A DNA stretch of 64,000 nucleotides from CBDCVN01 sp965223045. GTDB taxonomy: Bacteria > Deinococcota > Deinococci > Deinococcales > Trueperaceae. Below are positions 35,970 through 43,874 of the stretch, one piece after another. The DNA is taken from NCBI GenBank assembly GCA_965223045.1, contig CBDCVN010000013.1:2852001-2916000 (forward strand), in the 5' to 3' direction. The notes beneath the pieces were generated by a model, which did no database searches, was not told where the DNA came from, and was given only the letters and a program-made list of their open reading frames with translations. How positions within the stretch are numbered: the stretch's first letter is position 1; every line of letters begins with the position of its first letter. The translations under genes and the position numbers were made by a program.

Positions 35970-36572
35970 ATGGAAAAGCTTCTTGACATTATGCGGCGTT
36001 TACGTGCTCCCAATGGTTGTCCTTGGGATCAAAAACAAACCCATAAGTCACTTAGACCTTATTTAATAGAAGAAGCTTGTGAAGCAGTAGATGCTATTTC
36101 TTTTGGTAATAACTTAGAGGTTGTCGAAGAATTAGGAGATGTTCTTTTACAAATAGCCTTTCATACTGTTATAGCCGAAGAAACTAATAGTTTTAACTAC
36201 GAAGACATTGAAAATAGCATTATAGATAAATTAATTCGTCGCCACCCTCATATATTTGGTGATGTAAATGTTACTAGTGCTGAGGAAGTGGCTATTAATT
36301 GGCAATCTATAAAGTCAGCAGAAAAACCAGAAAAAGATAAGTTCCCTGCTGAAAAAGTTCCACGTAGCCTGCCAGCACTTATGCGCACTTTTGAACTGGG
36401 CAAAAAACTAGGTTGGCTACTTGGCTCCAAGGAAACAATATTACAATCTTTAGAAGCAGATGATATTGGTATGTTACTCTTAAGTGTTGTAGATTATGCA
36501 AGATCTAAAGATGTAAACCCTGAAGTGGCTTTGCGTGAGGCAGCAGAGGTTCGAGCTACCCAAAACATATGA
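35970..36572 (+). CDS. mazG: nucleoside triphosphate pyrophosphohydrolase
   Basis: The 200-residue protein has the MazG motif set: LRAPNGCPWDQKQTHKSLRPYLIEEACEAVDAI, EELGDVLLQIAFHTVIAEE (EExxE and ExxD metal ligands), and RRHPHIFGDV with NWQSIKSAEK. MazG hydrolyses NTPs to NMP and pyrophosphate in house-cleaning. Only the first half of the long two-domain E. coli form is represented by full motifs. The stop overlaps the next start (ATGA), coupling it to the 2-phosphoglycerate-kinase-like gene. Confidence 0.94.
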   Translation: MEKLLDIMRRLRAPNGCPWDQKQTHKSLRPYLIEEACEAVDAISFGNNLEVVEELGDVLLQIAFHTVIAEETNSFNYEDIENSIIDKLIRRHPHIFGDVNVTSAEEVAINWQSIKSAEKPEKDKFPAEKVPRSLPALMRTFELGKKLGWLLGSKETILQSLEADDIGMLLLSVVDYARSKDVNPEVALREAAEVRATQNI

Positions 36573-37984
36573 AGCAGCGCAAGTTACATGTAAACTATCA
36601 AGGTAAAGAATTGAGCTTTTCTCCCGGGCTATTAGTAGAAAGTTTACAAAGCCTAAACATACCTACAGACGAGGCCATGCTGTTAACAGAGCGTGCCCAA
36701 AAGCAATTCAGAAATAAAAAGATCAACTTTGACAAGTTTATGGCTGACTTTGCTGGAATTTTAAAGAAAGAACTAAATAATGATACAGCACAACGTTTTC
36801 TAGGACAAACGCCAGTTTTTATACCTATTAAGGTTACTAGTGAAAAGGGGGTAAATACTTTTTCAAAACGTAAGTTAGTGAAGTCTCTAGAGCCCCAACT
36901 TTCTTTTAAAGATGCCCATACTATTGCCATAGAAGTAGAGAAGAGCTTACGTGGTCAAGGCACACAAAAAGTTTCCACAGAGCAACTCTTAAAGCAAATT
37001 TCTGTACATATAGAAAAGACTTTAGGTAATGGAACACGCTTAAAATTTGATAAAAATCACCCTCACATTTACCATCTACAAATAACTGACAACGCAGGGC
37101 GCATCTTTCCCTATTCTCATAGTATTTTGGCTCGCTCGCTAGTAGCTATAGGTTTAGAGCTGGATTTCGCTCACAAATTAGCTCGAGAACTAGAGCAAAA
37201 ATTATGGCAATTGCAAAGTAAAGAGATTAGCACAACCCTTGTTGAGGAAATGGTTAGCAAGTTGCTTTTTGAGCAGGCAGGGGAAGCTTTTGCAAAGCGC
37301 TATGAGTTTATGCATACCCTAAAAAACCCTCAGAAACCATTGTTTATACTTATAGGTGGTGCCACTGGTGTAGGGAAATCTACTTTGGCAGCTGAACTTG
37401 CTTACCGTCTAAATATACCGCGTATAGTATCTTCAGATGCCACTCGACAAGCTCTGCGCTCACTTATTAATCCTGCTTTAAGCCCTATGTTGCATAGCTC
37501 GAGTTTTTCTGCTTGGCATCTAGAGCGCTTACCCGGTGAGGACAAAAAAGTTAAGCCTAAGCGTGTTCTACGAGCTTTTAATGTACAAACAAAACAAGTG
37601 AACAAGGCACTCTTTGCTATTTTAGAGCGCTATAGTAAAGAAGGTCTCTCTGTTGTTATGGAAGGGGTACACTTAGTGCCCGGCTTACTAGGTCTAGACG
37701 CCTTAGAGAACGTTAATATTGTTGAGTTGGTTTTAGTACAACCAAATGAAGAGAAGCATCATAAAAACTTTGAAGTGCGTGAGTCACAAACAGAGAACCG
37801 TCGTAGCTTCAAGAAGTATGTAGAGCACTTCCAGGAAATTCGCGTTATCCAAGAGTTTATTATTGCCCAAGCTAGAGAACAGCAGGTACCAATTATAGAG
37901 TTAAGTGATTTTGACGAGGGGCTTGAGCAGGTGCTCGAGCTTACCATGCAAACTCTTATGGAAAGGTGGCAGGAAGCTCAGTAG
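36569..37984 (+). CDS. 2-phosphoglycerate kinase-like protein with three N-terminal ATP-cone-like domains
   Basis: Residues 1-75, 82-160 and 165-245 are three repeats of an ATP-cone-like helical module (for example PIKVTSEKGVNTFSKRKLVKSL and LQITDNAGRIFPYSHSILARSL). Residues ~258-471 form a P-loop kinase: Walker A GGATGVGKST, then IPRIVSSDATRQALRSL and VVMEGVHLVPG. The kinase half resembles archaeal 2-phosphoglycerate kinases that begin cyclic 2,3-diphosphoglycerate synthesis. No cyclic-DPG synthetase is in the window. ATP cones usually sense ATP/dATP, so the kinase may be nucleotide-regulated. Start overlaps mazG. Confidence 0.85.
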   Translation: MKQRKLHVNYQGKELSFSPGLLVESLQSLNIPTDEAMLLTERAQKQFRNKKINFDKFMADFAGILKKELNNDTAQRFLGQTPVFIPIKVTSEKGVNTFSKRKLVKSLEPQLSFKDAHTIAIEVEKSLRGQGTQKVSTEQLLKQISVHIEKTLGNGTRLKFDKNHPHIYHLQITDNAGRIFPYSHSILARSLVAIGLELDFAHKLARELEQKLWQLQSKEISTTLVEEMVSKLLFEQAGEAFAKRYEFMHTLKNPQKPLFILIGGATGVGKSTLAAELAYRLNIPRIVSSDATRQALRSLINPALSPMLHSSSFSAWHLERLPGEDKKVKPKRVLRAFNVQTKQVNKALFAILERYSKEGLSVVMEGVHLVPGLLGLDALENVNIVELVLVQPNEEKHHKNFEVRESQTENRRSFKKYVEHFQEIRVIQEFIIAQAREQQVPIIELSDFDEGLEQVLELTMQTLMERWQEAQ

Positions 37985-38039
37985 GAACTTTTATTGCTTC
38001 GCTGAGGTTAAACTAATTATTAGCACTTAACCTAAAGTT

Positions 38040-39071
38040 ATGGAAGAAAAAAGGTTTTCTATTTACTTTATTTGCTGTTTTATTTTTTTTACTAGTGCGC
38101 TTTCTCAAAATTACCAAGTCCAACAAGGCGATACTCTTTATGGCATTGCTAGAAAATTTGGAGTAAGTGCTAGTGAGCTTATCTCATTAAACAATTTAGA
38201 GAACCCAAATCTTCTCAAAGTTGGGCAAGTATTAATACTTTCTTTAGATGCTTCTTGGCCAGAAAATTTACCTCATCCCTTTATAGACATCACACTCTCA
38301 CCCAAAGTAGCTACTCAAGGCCAAGCAGTAATGTTAAAGTTATCTGTAGCAGAAAACGTTGGTCTAGTAGTTAGTTTTTTAGGCAATGACTACAAACTTG
38401 CTCCCAATATAGAAGAGTGGATAGCAATAATGCCTATCTCTGTTTTGCAAGAAGTAGGAACACTCCCACTTAAGCTAAAAGCTATATTAAATAGTGGTGA
38501 AGTAGTAGAGCTAGAGCTACCTATAACTGTTAGAGCGGGCAACTATAGCCGTGAAGCCATAAACTTACCTCCAAGCAGTACAAGTCTCTTAAAACCTGAA
38601 ATCACTCGAGCAGAGCATAAGCTAATGGAAGAAACTTGTTCACACTATGAACCCATAAAACTTTGGCAGGAGGCCTTCAAGTACCCAACAAAAGAACCGT
38701 TCCACACCTCTGCTTTTGGTACCTTGCGTTCCTACAATGGTGGACCTTACCACAGTTTTCATAGAGGCTTAGACCTGCGTGGTAACAGTACTACTGCTAT
38801 TTATGCTACAGCTAATGGTAAAGTAATATTAGCAGATACCTTGCAGGTTCGTGGTAACACAATTATTTTGTCTCATGGTTTAGGAGTATGTAGTGGTTAT
38901 ATGCACCTAAGCAGTATCCTAGTTGAGAAAGGTCAAGAAGTAACAGCAGGCACACTTCTAGGCTATGCTGGTGATACAGGTTTAGTCACTGCAGCACATT
39001 TGCATTGGGAAGTAAGAGTTATGGGTGTTCCTGTTAATCCTTTGCAATGGATAAATGATCCTCCTATGTAG
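38040..39071 (+). CDS. LysM-M23 peptidoglycan endopeptidase
   Basis: A signal-like N-terminus (YFICCFIFFTSALS) is followed by a LysM domain (YQVQQGDTLYGIARKFGVSASELISLNNL, about residues 24-67) and a beta-rich linker. The C-terminal M23 metallopeptidase domain has zinc motifs HRGLD and HLHW, plus GNTIILSHGLGVCSGYMHL. M23 enzymes cut peptide cross-links in the wall, and LysM anchors to peptidoglycan. All zinc ligands are intact, so it should be active and not a degenerate NlpD-type activator. Confidence 0.92.
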   Translation: MEEKRFSIYFICCFIFFTSALSQNYQVQQGDTLYGIARKFGVSASELISLNNLENPNLLKVGQVLILSLDASWPENLPHPFIDITLSPKVATQGQAVMLKLSVAENVGLVVSFLGNDYKLAPNIEEWIAIMPISVLQEVGTLPLKLKAILNSGEVVELELPITVRAGNYSREAINLPPSSTSLLKPEITRAEHKLMEETCSHYEPIKLWQEAFKYPTKEPFHTSAFGTLRSYNGGPYHSFHRGLDLRGNSTTAIYATANGKVILADTLQVRGNTIILSHGLGVCSGYMHLSSILVEKGQEVTAGTLLGYAGDTGLVTAAHLHWEVRVMGVPVNPLQWINDPPM

Positions 39072-39212
39072 TTAATACTCTGTATAAGCTATCTTGAAAG
39101 CAAAAGCTCGAGCAAGAAAAAAACAAAAAGTAAAATTAAGTTTACAGCACCACCAAAAGTTTATCTATCTAAGATAATAACTACTTCTATAGGATCGCCA
39201 AAATCATAAAGC

Positions 39213-39229
39213 CACCACTAAGGGTGGTG
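39213..39229. terminator. hairpin between convergent genes, likely terminator
   Basis: CACCAC and GTGGTG pair around TAAGG. The following T-tract on the plus strand is interrupted (CTTACTTGTTTTG). It lies between the M23 gene and the convergent sulfurtransferase. Confidence 0.5.
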
Positions 39230-39318
39230 ACTTACTTGTTTTGTCGTCTCTAAAAAGACAACTTATAAAGACAACTTATTATCTCATACAGAAAAAGATA
39301 AAGGCATTACATTCCTGC

Positions 39319-40173
39319 TTATGCTCCTTGTTCAATAGGAGCACCTACAATATTCCCCCACTCTGTCCAAGAACCATCATAGTTACGAACTTTAGGATAA
39401 CCAAGTAAGTACTTGAGCACAAACCAGCTGTGACTACTACGCTCAGCAATGCGACAGTAAGCAATAATGTCTTTGTCTCCTGTTACTCCCTTAGAACCAT
39501 AAAGCTTAGAAAGATCCTCTGCTGACTTAAAAGTGCCATCTTCTTGTACAGCTTGCGCCCAAGGAATACTCTGTGCGCCAGGCACGTGACCACCACGTTG
39601 TGCACCCTCTTGAGGATAATCAGGCATATGTAATTTCTCGCCGCTAAATTCTTGAGGGCTACGTACATCTACTAAAGCACCTTGGCCATTTTTTACTTTT
39701 ATAATGTGATGTAGTACATCGCTATTGTAAGCACGGATACTTTGATCACGGTAGGGTACGCTGTAGCTTCCCTTAGAAGGAATTGGTTTCTCTGTGCTTA
39801 GTGGTTTTTCTTCAGCAGTCCACTTTTGACGGCCACCATTCATCAAGCGTACATCTTTGTGACCATTGTATTTAAAGAACCATAATGCATAGGCTGCCCA
39901 CCAATTAGATTTATCACCATATATTATTACTGTGGTGTCATTAGAAATGCCCTTCTCTTCCATAAGAGCAGCAAAACCAGTCTCGTCAATAAAATCACGA
40001 ATGTCGCGACGTTGTAAATCAGTATGCCAATCAACTTTAACAGCTCCGGGAATATGACCTTGCTCATAAAGAAGTACATCTTCATCAACTTCCACTACAC
40101 GCACCCCTTGATCTTGATGATGCTCTAGAACCCAATCTGTAGATACTAAAACACTAGGACTTGCATATTCCAT
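39319..40173 (-). CDS. thiosulfate/3-mercaptopyruvate sulfurtransferase (two rhodanese domains)
   Basis: The 284-residue protein has two rhodanese folds. The first is inactive (EQGHIPGAVKVDWHTDLQ, VIIYGDKSNWWAAYALWFFKYNG). The second carries the active-site cysteine in AYCRIAERSSHSWFVLKYLLG and the substrate-region segment LVDVRSPQEFSGE with GGHVPGAQSIPWAQAV. It transfers sulfane sulfur to cyanide or thiols in the cytoplasm. The sequence style matches actinobacterial/Deinococcal CysA-like sulfurtransferases. A stand-alone minus-strand gene. Confidence 0.94.
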   Translation of the reverse strand: MEYASPSVLVSTDWVLEHHQDQGVRVVEVDEDVLLYEQGHIPGAVKVDWHTDLQRRDIRDFIDETGFAALMEEKGISNDTTVIIYGDKSNWWAAYALWFFKYNGHKDVRLMNGGRQKWTAEEKPLSTEKPIPSKGSYSVPYRDQSIRAYNSDVLHHIIKVKNGQGALVDVRSPQEFSGEKLHMPDYPQEGAQRGGHVPGAQSIPWAQAVQEDGTFKSAEDLSKLYGSKGVTGDKDIIAYCRIAERSSHSWFVLKYLLGYPKVRNYDGSWTEWGNIVGAPIEQGA

Positions 40174-40906
40174 GAATCATCTCCTCACTTTCTAGATATT
40201 TTCCTCTTTGCTTATAATGCAAAGCGCTAAGCATTACACTTAATTCATTCTATGGCATAATATGGTAAAACATCAATCTTGAACCCATGGTTGCACAGGT
40301 AAGCTGTTTTTGCCTATTTGTTCTTTCCACTCGCGTCTATGTTGGGGAAACTTGCAAGCTCAAATTATAAGGTATTTTTCTAGGTAAAACAACTGCTAAA
40401 AGCCTATCATAGAATATTTGTACTACTTGCTCTTTGTCCAAATTATAGTCGTTTGGAGATATATTCCATTTGCAAACTAGTTTTTCTACTAGAAAATCTT
40501 GTGTTGCTGCTACTTACCCTATTCTAACCTTGTTCTTGTTGTGGCAAATATTAAGGAAAGCTACTTGACCCTAGAGCTTTCCATAGACCTTTTGCATTAA
40601 CAAGAAACTCCTCATCACTTGCTACAGGTAATAACTCTTGAATTGAGTTAGTTTATTCACCTAATACCTCTATGGGGCAATATTTACTTGTGCTAACTAG
40701 TAGGTAGGCAATAAGATAATTTTAGCTATGTATAGCTAAAACCATAATTTGATCCTTTGAAAGTTATGGGATGTAAGGGCCGTACGGGGCGGCCCATGGT
40801 TAGTTTTTGATTAGGAACTGGAATTACGACGCAGCTTTAGAGAAAAGCTGAGCAAACACTCAGACTCATTCAGTCAATGAATTACTAATAACCCTAGAGT
40901 GTTCTT
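40174..40906. other. 730-base region without an intact gene
   Basis: On the minus strand around 40352-40510 a 50-residue frame (FLVEKLVCKWNISPNDYN, then KEQVVQIFYDRLLAVVLP) looks like a gene relic but has no start and no recognised family. At 40777-40795 GGGCCG and CGGCCC form a GC-rich hairpin followed by TTAGTTTTTG. At about 40834-40852 CAGCTTT and AAAGCTG form a second hairpin upstream of the HhH gene. Confidence 0.5.
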
Positions 40907-41221
40907 ATGAAAAAATCTTTAGCTTTATTAACCTTAATCCTAGGATTCGTTTTTGCTTTCAATGTAACCCCAAATCATTCTTCCAGTGCAATGAGCTCAG
41001 AGGCAACAGCTAATAAAGCCTGCATTGATCTTAATAATGCCAGCTTTGATGAGCTTCAAAGCATTACCCATGTAGGAATTGATGAAGCCATTGCTATTCT
41101 GAGATTTAGAAGACTAGTAAACTTTCGCTTTACAGACGACCTTAGCTATATTAGTGGCATAAGCACGACTGAATTAGCAGAAATAAAAGCCCAAGGCTTA
41201 GCTTGTGTATCATCAATATAA
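40907..41221 (+). CDS. exported helix-hairpin-helix (ComEA-like) protein
   Basis: A signal peptide or anchor (KKSLALLTLILGFVFAFNVTPNHSSSA) is followed by a single HhH DNA-binding-type domain: IDLNNASFDELQSITHVGIDEAIAILRFRRLVNFRFTDDLSYISGIS. ComEA uses such a domain to bind incoming DNA during transformation. A lone short HhH protein could serve uptake or be an unrelated exported HhH protein. No comEC is nearby. Two cysteines (KACID, GLACVS) flank the domain. Confidence 0.75.
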   Translation: MKKSLALLTLILGFVFAFNVTPNHSSSAMSSEATANKACIDLNNASFDELQSITHVGIDEAIAILRFRRLVNFRFTDDLSYISGISTTELAEIKAQGLACVSSI

Positions 41222-41319
41222 CTCGTACAGAAAGGTGATTTTACGTTCTCTTAACACCCTATTACTTAAGCTATAAACATGAAAGAGAGGAAACAACGTA
41301 TTTCAAGGAGTAACAAAGA

Positions 41320-41469
41320 ATGAGTTTCTCAATACACAAACGACATAACAACTATGACTTTTTTATTAGCCATAACAACACCCTTGTGACAGCTGGTTCA
41401 ACAGGAACTAAGGAACAAGCCTTTAAAATCATCTTCAGCGTCATAAGAGACATACTACAAACTACTTAA
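41320..41469 (+). CDS. 49-residue small protein resembling YegP/DUF1508
   Basis: AAGGAG lies nine bases before the ATG and a strong terminator follows the stop by 21 bases, so this short frame looks real. The sequence MSFSIHKRHNNYDFFISHNN then LVTAGSTGTKEQAFKIIFSV has the strand-strand-helix rhythm of a single DUF1508 repeat (F.I….YRF.L…G…..S..Y.SK..A…I). No function is known for that family. Confidence 0.6.
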   Translation: MSFSIHKRHNNYDFFISHNNTLVTAGSTGTKEQAFKIIFSVIRDILQTT

Positions 41470-41490
41470 ATTAAATTGCGGCTTGTTTAT

Positions 41491-41524
41491 AGCCTGCGGG
41501 AGTGCACCCCACAGGCTTTTTTTA
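41491..41524 (+). terminator. rho-independent terminator
   Basis: AGCCTG and CAGGCT close a stem that also pairs GGG with CCC around AGTGCA. TTTTTTTATT follows. It ends the small 41320 gene. Confidence 0.88.
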
Positions 41525-41643
41525 TTGTATGGTGGTTAGCTTGGGGTGAGCAAAAAATTAAAGCCTATCTATTCAAGATGGGAGTGATCTAGCTTGAACA
41601 AATCGTAGTATCAAAAGAGAAAATAGAATAATTAGGGGTTTTA

Positions 41644-41772
41644 CCCTTAGATACCTATTCACATGTTTTGCCTAACATGCAAAAAGAGAGTGCTGAAAAA
41701 CTTGAAAATATCATTTTTGATAGGGTTCGCACACAAACGGCACATGAAATTGAAAGAATAAAGGTTAATTGA
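41644..41772 (+). pseudogene. C-terminal scar of a tyrosine recombinase (integrase)
   Basis: The frame PLDTYSHVLPNMQKESAEKL then ENIIFDRVRTQTAHEIER matches the end of phage-type tyrosine recombinases, where …TLDTYSHVLPNMQ… carries the nucleophile Tyr. Everything upstream is missing. It lies 46 bases from a tRNA-Thr gene, the usual target of such enzymes, so this is probably the relic of an integrated element. Confidence 0.75.
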
Positions 41773-41817
41773 TGAAGTTTGTTATTCAGTTTATACTTTC
41801 TCTGATGAATTTTTTAG

Positions 41818-41892
41818 TGGAGCCAATGGTCGGAATTGAACCGACGACCTACCGATTACGAATCGGTTGCTCTACCCCTGAGCTACATTGGC
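41818..41892 (-). tRNA. tRNA-Thr (anticodon CGT)
   Basis: Cloverleaf on the minus strand: acceptor GCCAATG/CATTGGC, D-arm GCTCAGGGGTAGAGC, anticodon loop TTCGTAA, T-arm with GGTTCAATTCC. The 3' CCA is encoded. It follows tRNA-Phe on the same strand and probably shares its promoter. Confidence 0.95.
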
Positions 41893-41948
41893 CTAATTAA
41901 TAAGAACACCAACCCAACAGAAGTTTTTGTTAAAACATAATCTAAATT

Positions 41949-42024
41949 TGGTGGCTAGAGGCGGGATTGAACCGCCGACACTGCGATTTTCAGTCGCATG
42001 CTCTACCAACTGAGCTATCTAGCC
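41949..42024 (-). tRNA. tRNA-Phe (anticodon GAA)
   Basis: Cloverleaf on the minus strand: acceptor GGCTAGA/TCTAGCC, D-arm GCTCAGTTGGTAGAGC, anticodon loop CTGAAAA, T-arm with GGTTCAATCCC. The 3' CCA is encoded. First gene of a two-tRNA unit. Confidence 0.96.
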
Positions 42025-42086
42025 TCACTTTGTTGAGCAATATAGGGTTAGTTCATTAGCAACACTAAACCTAAACAGCAAGCGAA

Positions 42087-42115
42087 ATAATACCCAAGTT
42101 TAGAGACATTGTCAA
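42087..42115 (-). promoter_or_regulatory. consensus sigma-70 promoter of the tRNA-Phe/tRNA-Thr unit
   Basis: On the minus strand TTGACA (42115-42110), a 17-base spacer and TATTAT (42092-42087) point at tRNA-Phe, whose mature 5' end is 63 bases beyond the -10. Confidence 0.85.
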
Positions 42116-42173
42116 TGGGAGGTGGTATTGTGATAAACAACGCAGTTGCATGGCATCTCATAGAATATAGAAT

Positions 42174-43643
42174 ATGAAAAACATATTCCTCCATTTCACC
42201 TTTAGTTTTCTTTATTTTACTACATTTACATATGGACATGCTCAAAACCTTTTGTCAAAAACAGAAATTACAAATCTTACTGCTCAAGAAGCAGGAGCCT
42301 TGATAGCTACTAATCAACTCAGTAGCGAAACTCTAACTCGAGCACTTTTAGAACAAATTGAGCAAAACCCCCATCTCAATATTTTTATAAGTATTAATAA
42401 ATCTAGTGCACTACTAGCAGCCAAGGCTGCTGATGAGGCTGTGCAAGCTGGTGAAAATTTGGGTCCATTACATGGTGTGCCTATAGTTGTAAAAAACAAC
42501 ATTGATGTTGCAGGTTTACCAACTACAATGGGACTATCTTCTTTACTGCACAATGTACCAAATGAAGATGCTGCTGTCATAAGCATTTTATTAGATGCTG
42601 GAGCAATTATCCTAGGTATAACTAATTTACATGAACTTGGTTTAGGAGTAACTGGCAATAATAATGCTTTTGGTACACTGTCTAATCCTTATAGCCCTAG
42701 TACTTTAGCTAGTGACGGTACTTCTGCAGCTGTAGCTGCTCGTATGACACCAGTAGGCTTAGGAACAGATGACAGTGGCTCTATAAGAGTTTCTGCTAGT
42801 TTAAATGGTGTAGTAGGCTTTCGTCCCAGTATGGGTAGTTATCCTCAATCAGGTGTGGCCATAGTTTCCAGTACTCGTGATACATTAGCACTTACCGCTC
42901 GAGCAGTTGCTGACATTATGTTACTTGATGGAATTATGCGTGATGAAAGTGAGTTGCTCGAGCCCGCAAACTTATCAGGCTTAAAAATTGGTATAGCCCA
43001 GAAACTTTTTTATGACAACTTGGACAAAGATACAGAAACACTTACTGCTCCTGCTCTTACAAAAATTATTGAGGCAGGCGTCGAAATAATAGAAGCGGAT
43101 ATTGAAAGCATTAAAACTCTCAATGAAGCTGTAAACCCCTTATTAAACTATGAAGCTTTACAAGTATTATCTGATTACTTAACCAAAGTTACTCCAAAAG
43201 CAAATCTGGATGAGATCTTCTCACACCCAAATGTTCAAGCTATACTGGCAAAAGGAAATATAACTGAAGAGGCTTACAAGAATATAATTGATAAGCATCG
43301 TCCTGCTCTACAAAAAGCCTATAGTGATTATTTTGCAGAGGTTGAAGTTGAAGCTATTATTTTCCCCACTACTCCTTTACCTGCAAGATTAATAAGAGAT
43401 AACCTTGAAACAGTTGAGCTAAATCGTAGGCAAGCACCTACTTTCTTAGCCTATACTCAAAATACTCAGCCGGGCAGTAACGCAGGTCTTCCAGCTCTTA
43501 CTATTCCTATAGGTTTAACTCCTGAAGGTTTGCCTGTAGGTATTGAAATTGATGGTCCCCAAGGAAGCGATAAGCGTCTTTTACAAATAGGTTTGGCTTT
43601 AGAGGAAGTTTTGGGTAAATTACCTGTTCCCAATTTACCCTAG
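42174..43643 (+). CDS. exported amidase-signature-family protein with degenerate signature
   Basis: A signal peptide (FLHFTFSFLYFTTFTYGHAQ) precedes a 460-residue amidase fold. The catalytic Lys region is present (GVPIVVKNNIDVAGLPTT), and the nucleophile Ser region reads GLGTDDSGSIRVSASLNGVVGFRP. The usual GGSSGG(S/T) stretch that carries the cis-Ser is instead TLASDGTSAAVAA: two glycines appear deleted and the first Ser aligns with Ala. Family members hydrolyse amides, often mandelamide or indoleacetamide types. The altered triad means activity is doubtful or unusual. Confidence 0.85.
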   Translation: MKNIFLHFTFSFLYFTTFTYGHAQNLLSKTEITNLTAQEAGALIATNQLSSETLTRALLEQIEQNPHLNIFISINKSSALLAAKAADEAVQAGENLGPLHGVPIVVKNNIDVAGLPTTMGLSSLLHNVPNEDAAVISILLDAGAIILGITNLHELGLGVTGNNNAFGTLSNPYSPSTLASDGTSAAVAARMTPVGLGTDDSGSIRVSASLNGVVGFRPSMGSYPQSGVAIVSSTRDTLALTARAVADIMLLDGIMRDESELLEPANLSGLKIGIAQKLFYDNLDKDTETLTAPALTKIIEAGVEIIEADIESIKTLNEAVNPLLNYEALQVLSDYLTKVTPKANLDEIFSHPNVQAILAKGNITEEAYKNIIDKHRPALQKAYSDYFAEVEVEAIIFPTTPLPARLIRDNLETVELNRRQAPTFLAYTQNTQPGSNAGLPALTIPIGLTPEGLPVGIEIDGPQGSDKRLLQIGLALEEVLGKLPVPNLP

Positions 43644-43823
43644 TACACTCTAAGCAGTTAGGAGTTAGACATTTACCCAAGATTGATATTCGCTTTGTTT
43701 AACATTTACTTTATGACAAAAAAATTACTTGTCCTAGTAGCATTTGTTAAGAATTTCGTCATAAGAACATAGGTAATCTAACTAAGAGTGATTAAAACCT
43801 TTCCCCTAATTGCTCCATACCGC

Positions 43824-43849
43824 AAAAAACCCCATTCTGGGGTTTTTTT
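43824..43849. terminator. bidirectional rho-independent terminator
   Basis: AAAAAACCCC and GGGGTTTTTTT pair around ATTCT between the amidase gene and the convergent cytochrome-maturation gene. Confidence 0.88.
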
Positions 43850-43874
43850 GTTTCAAGTTATGCCCCTACTTATC

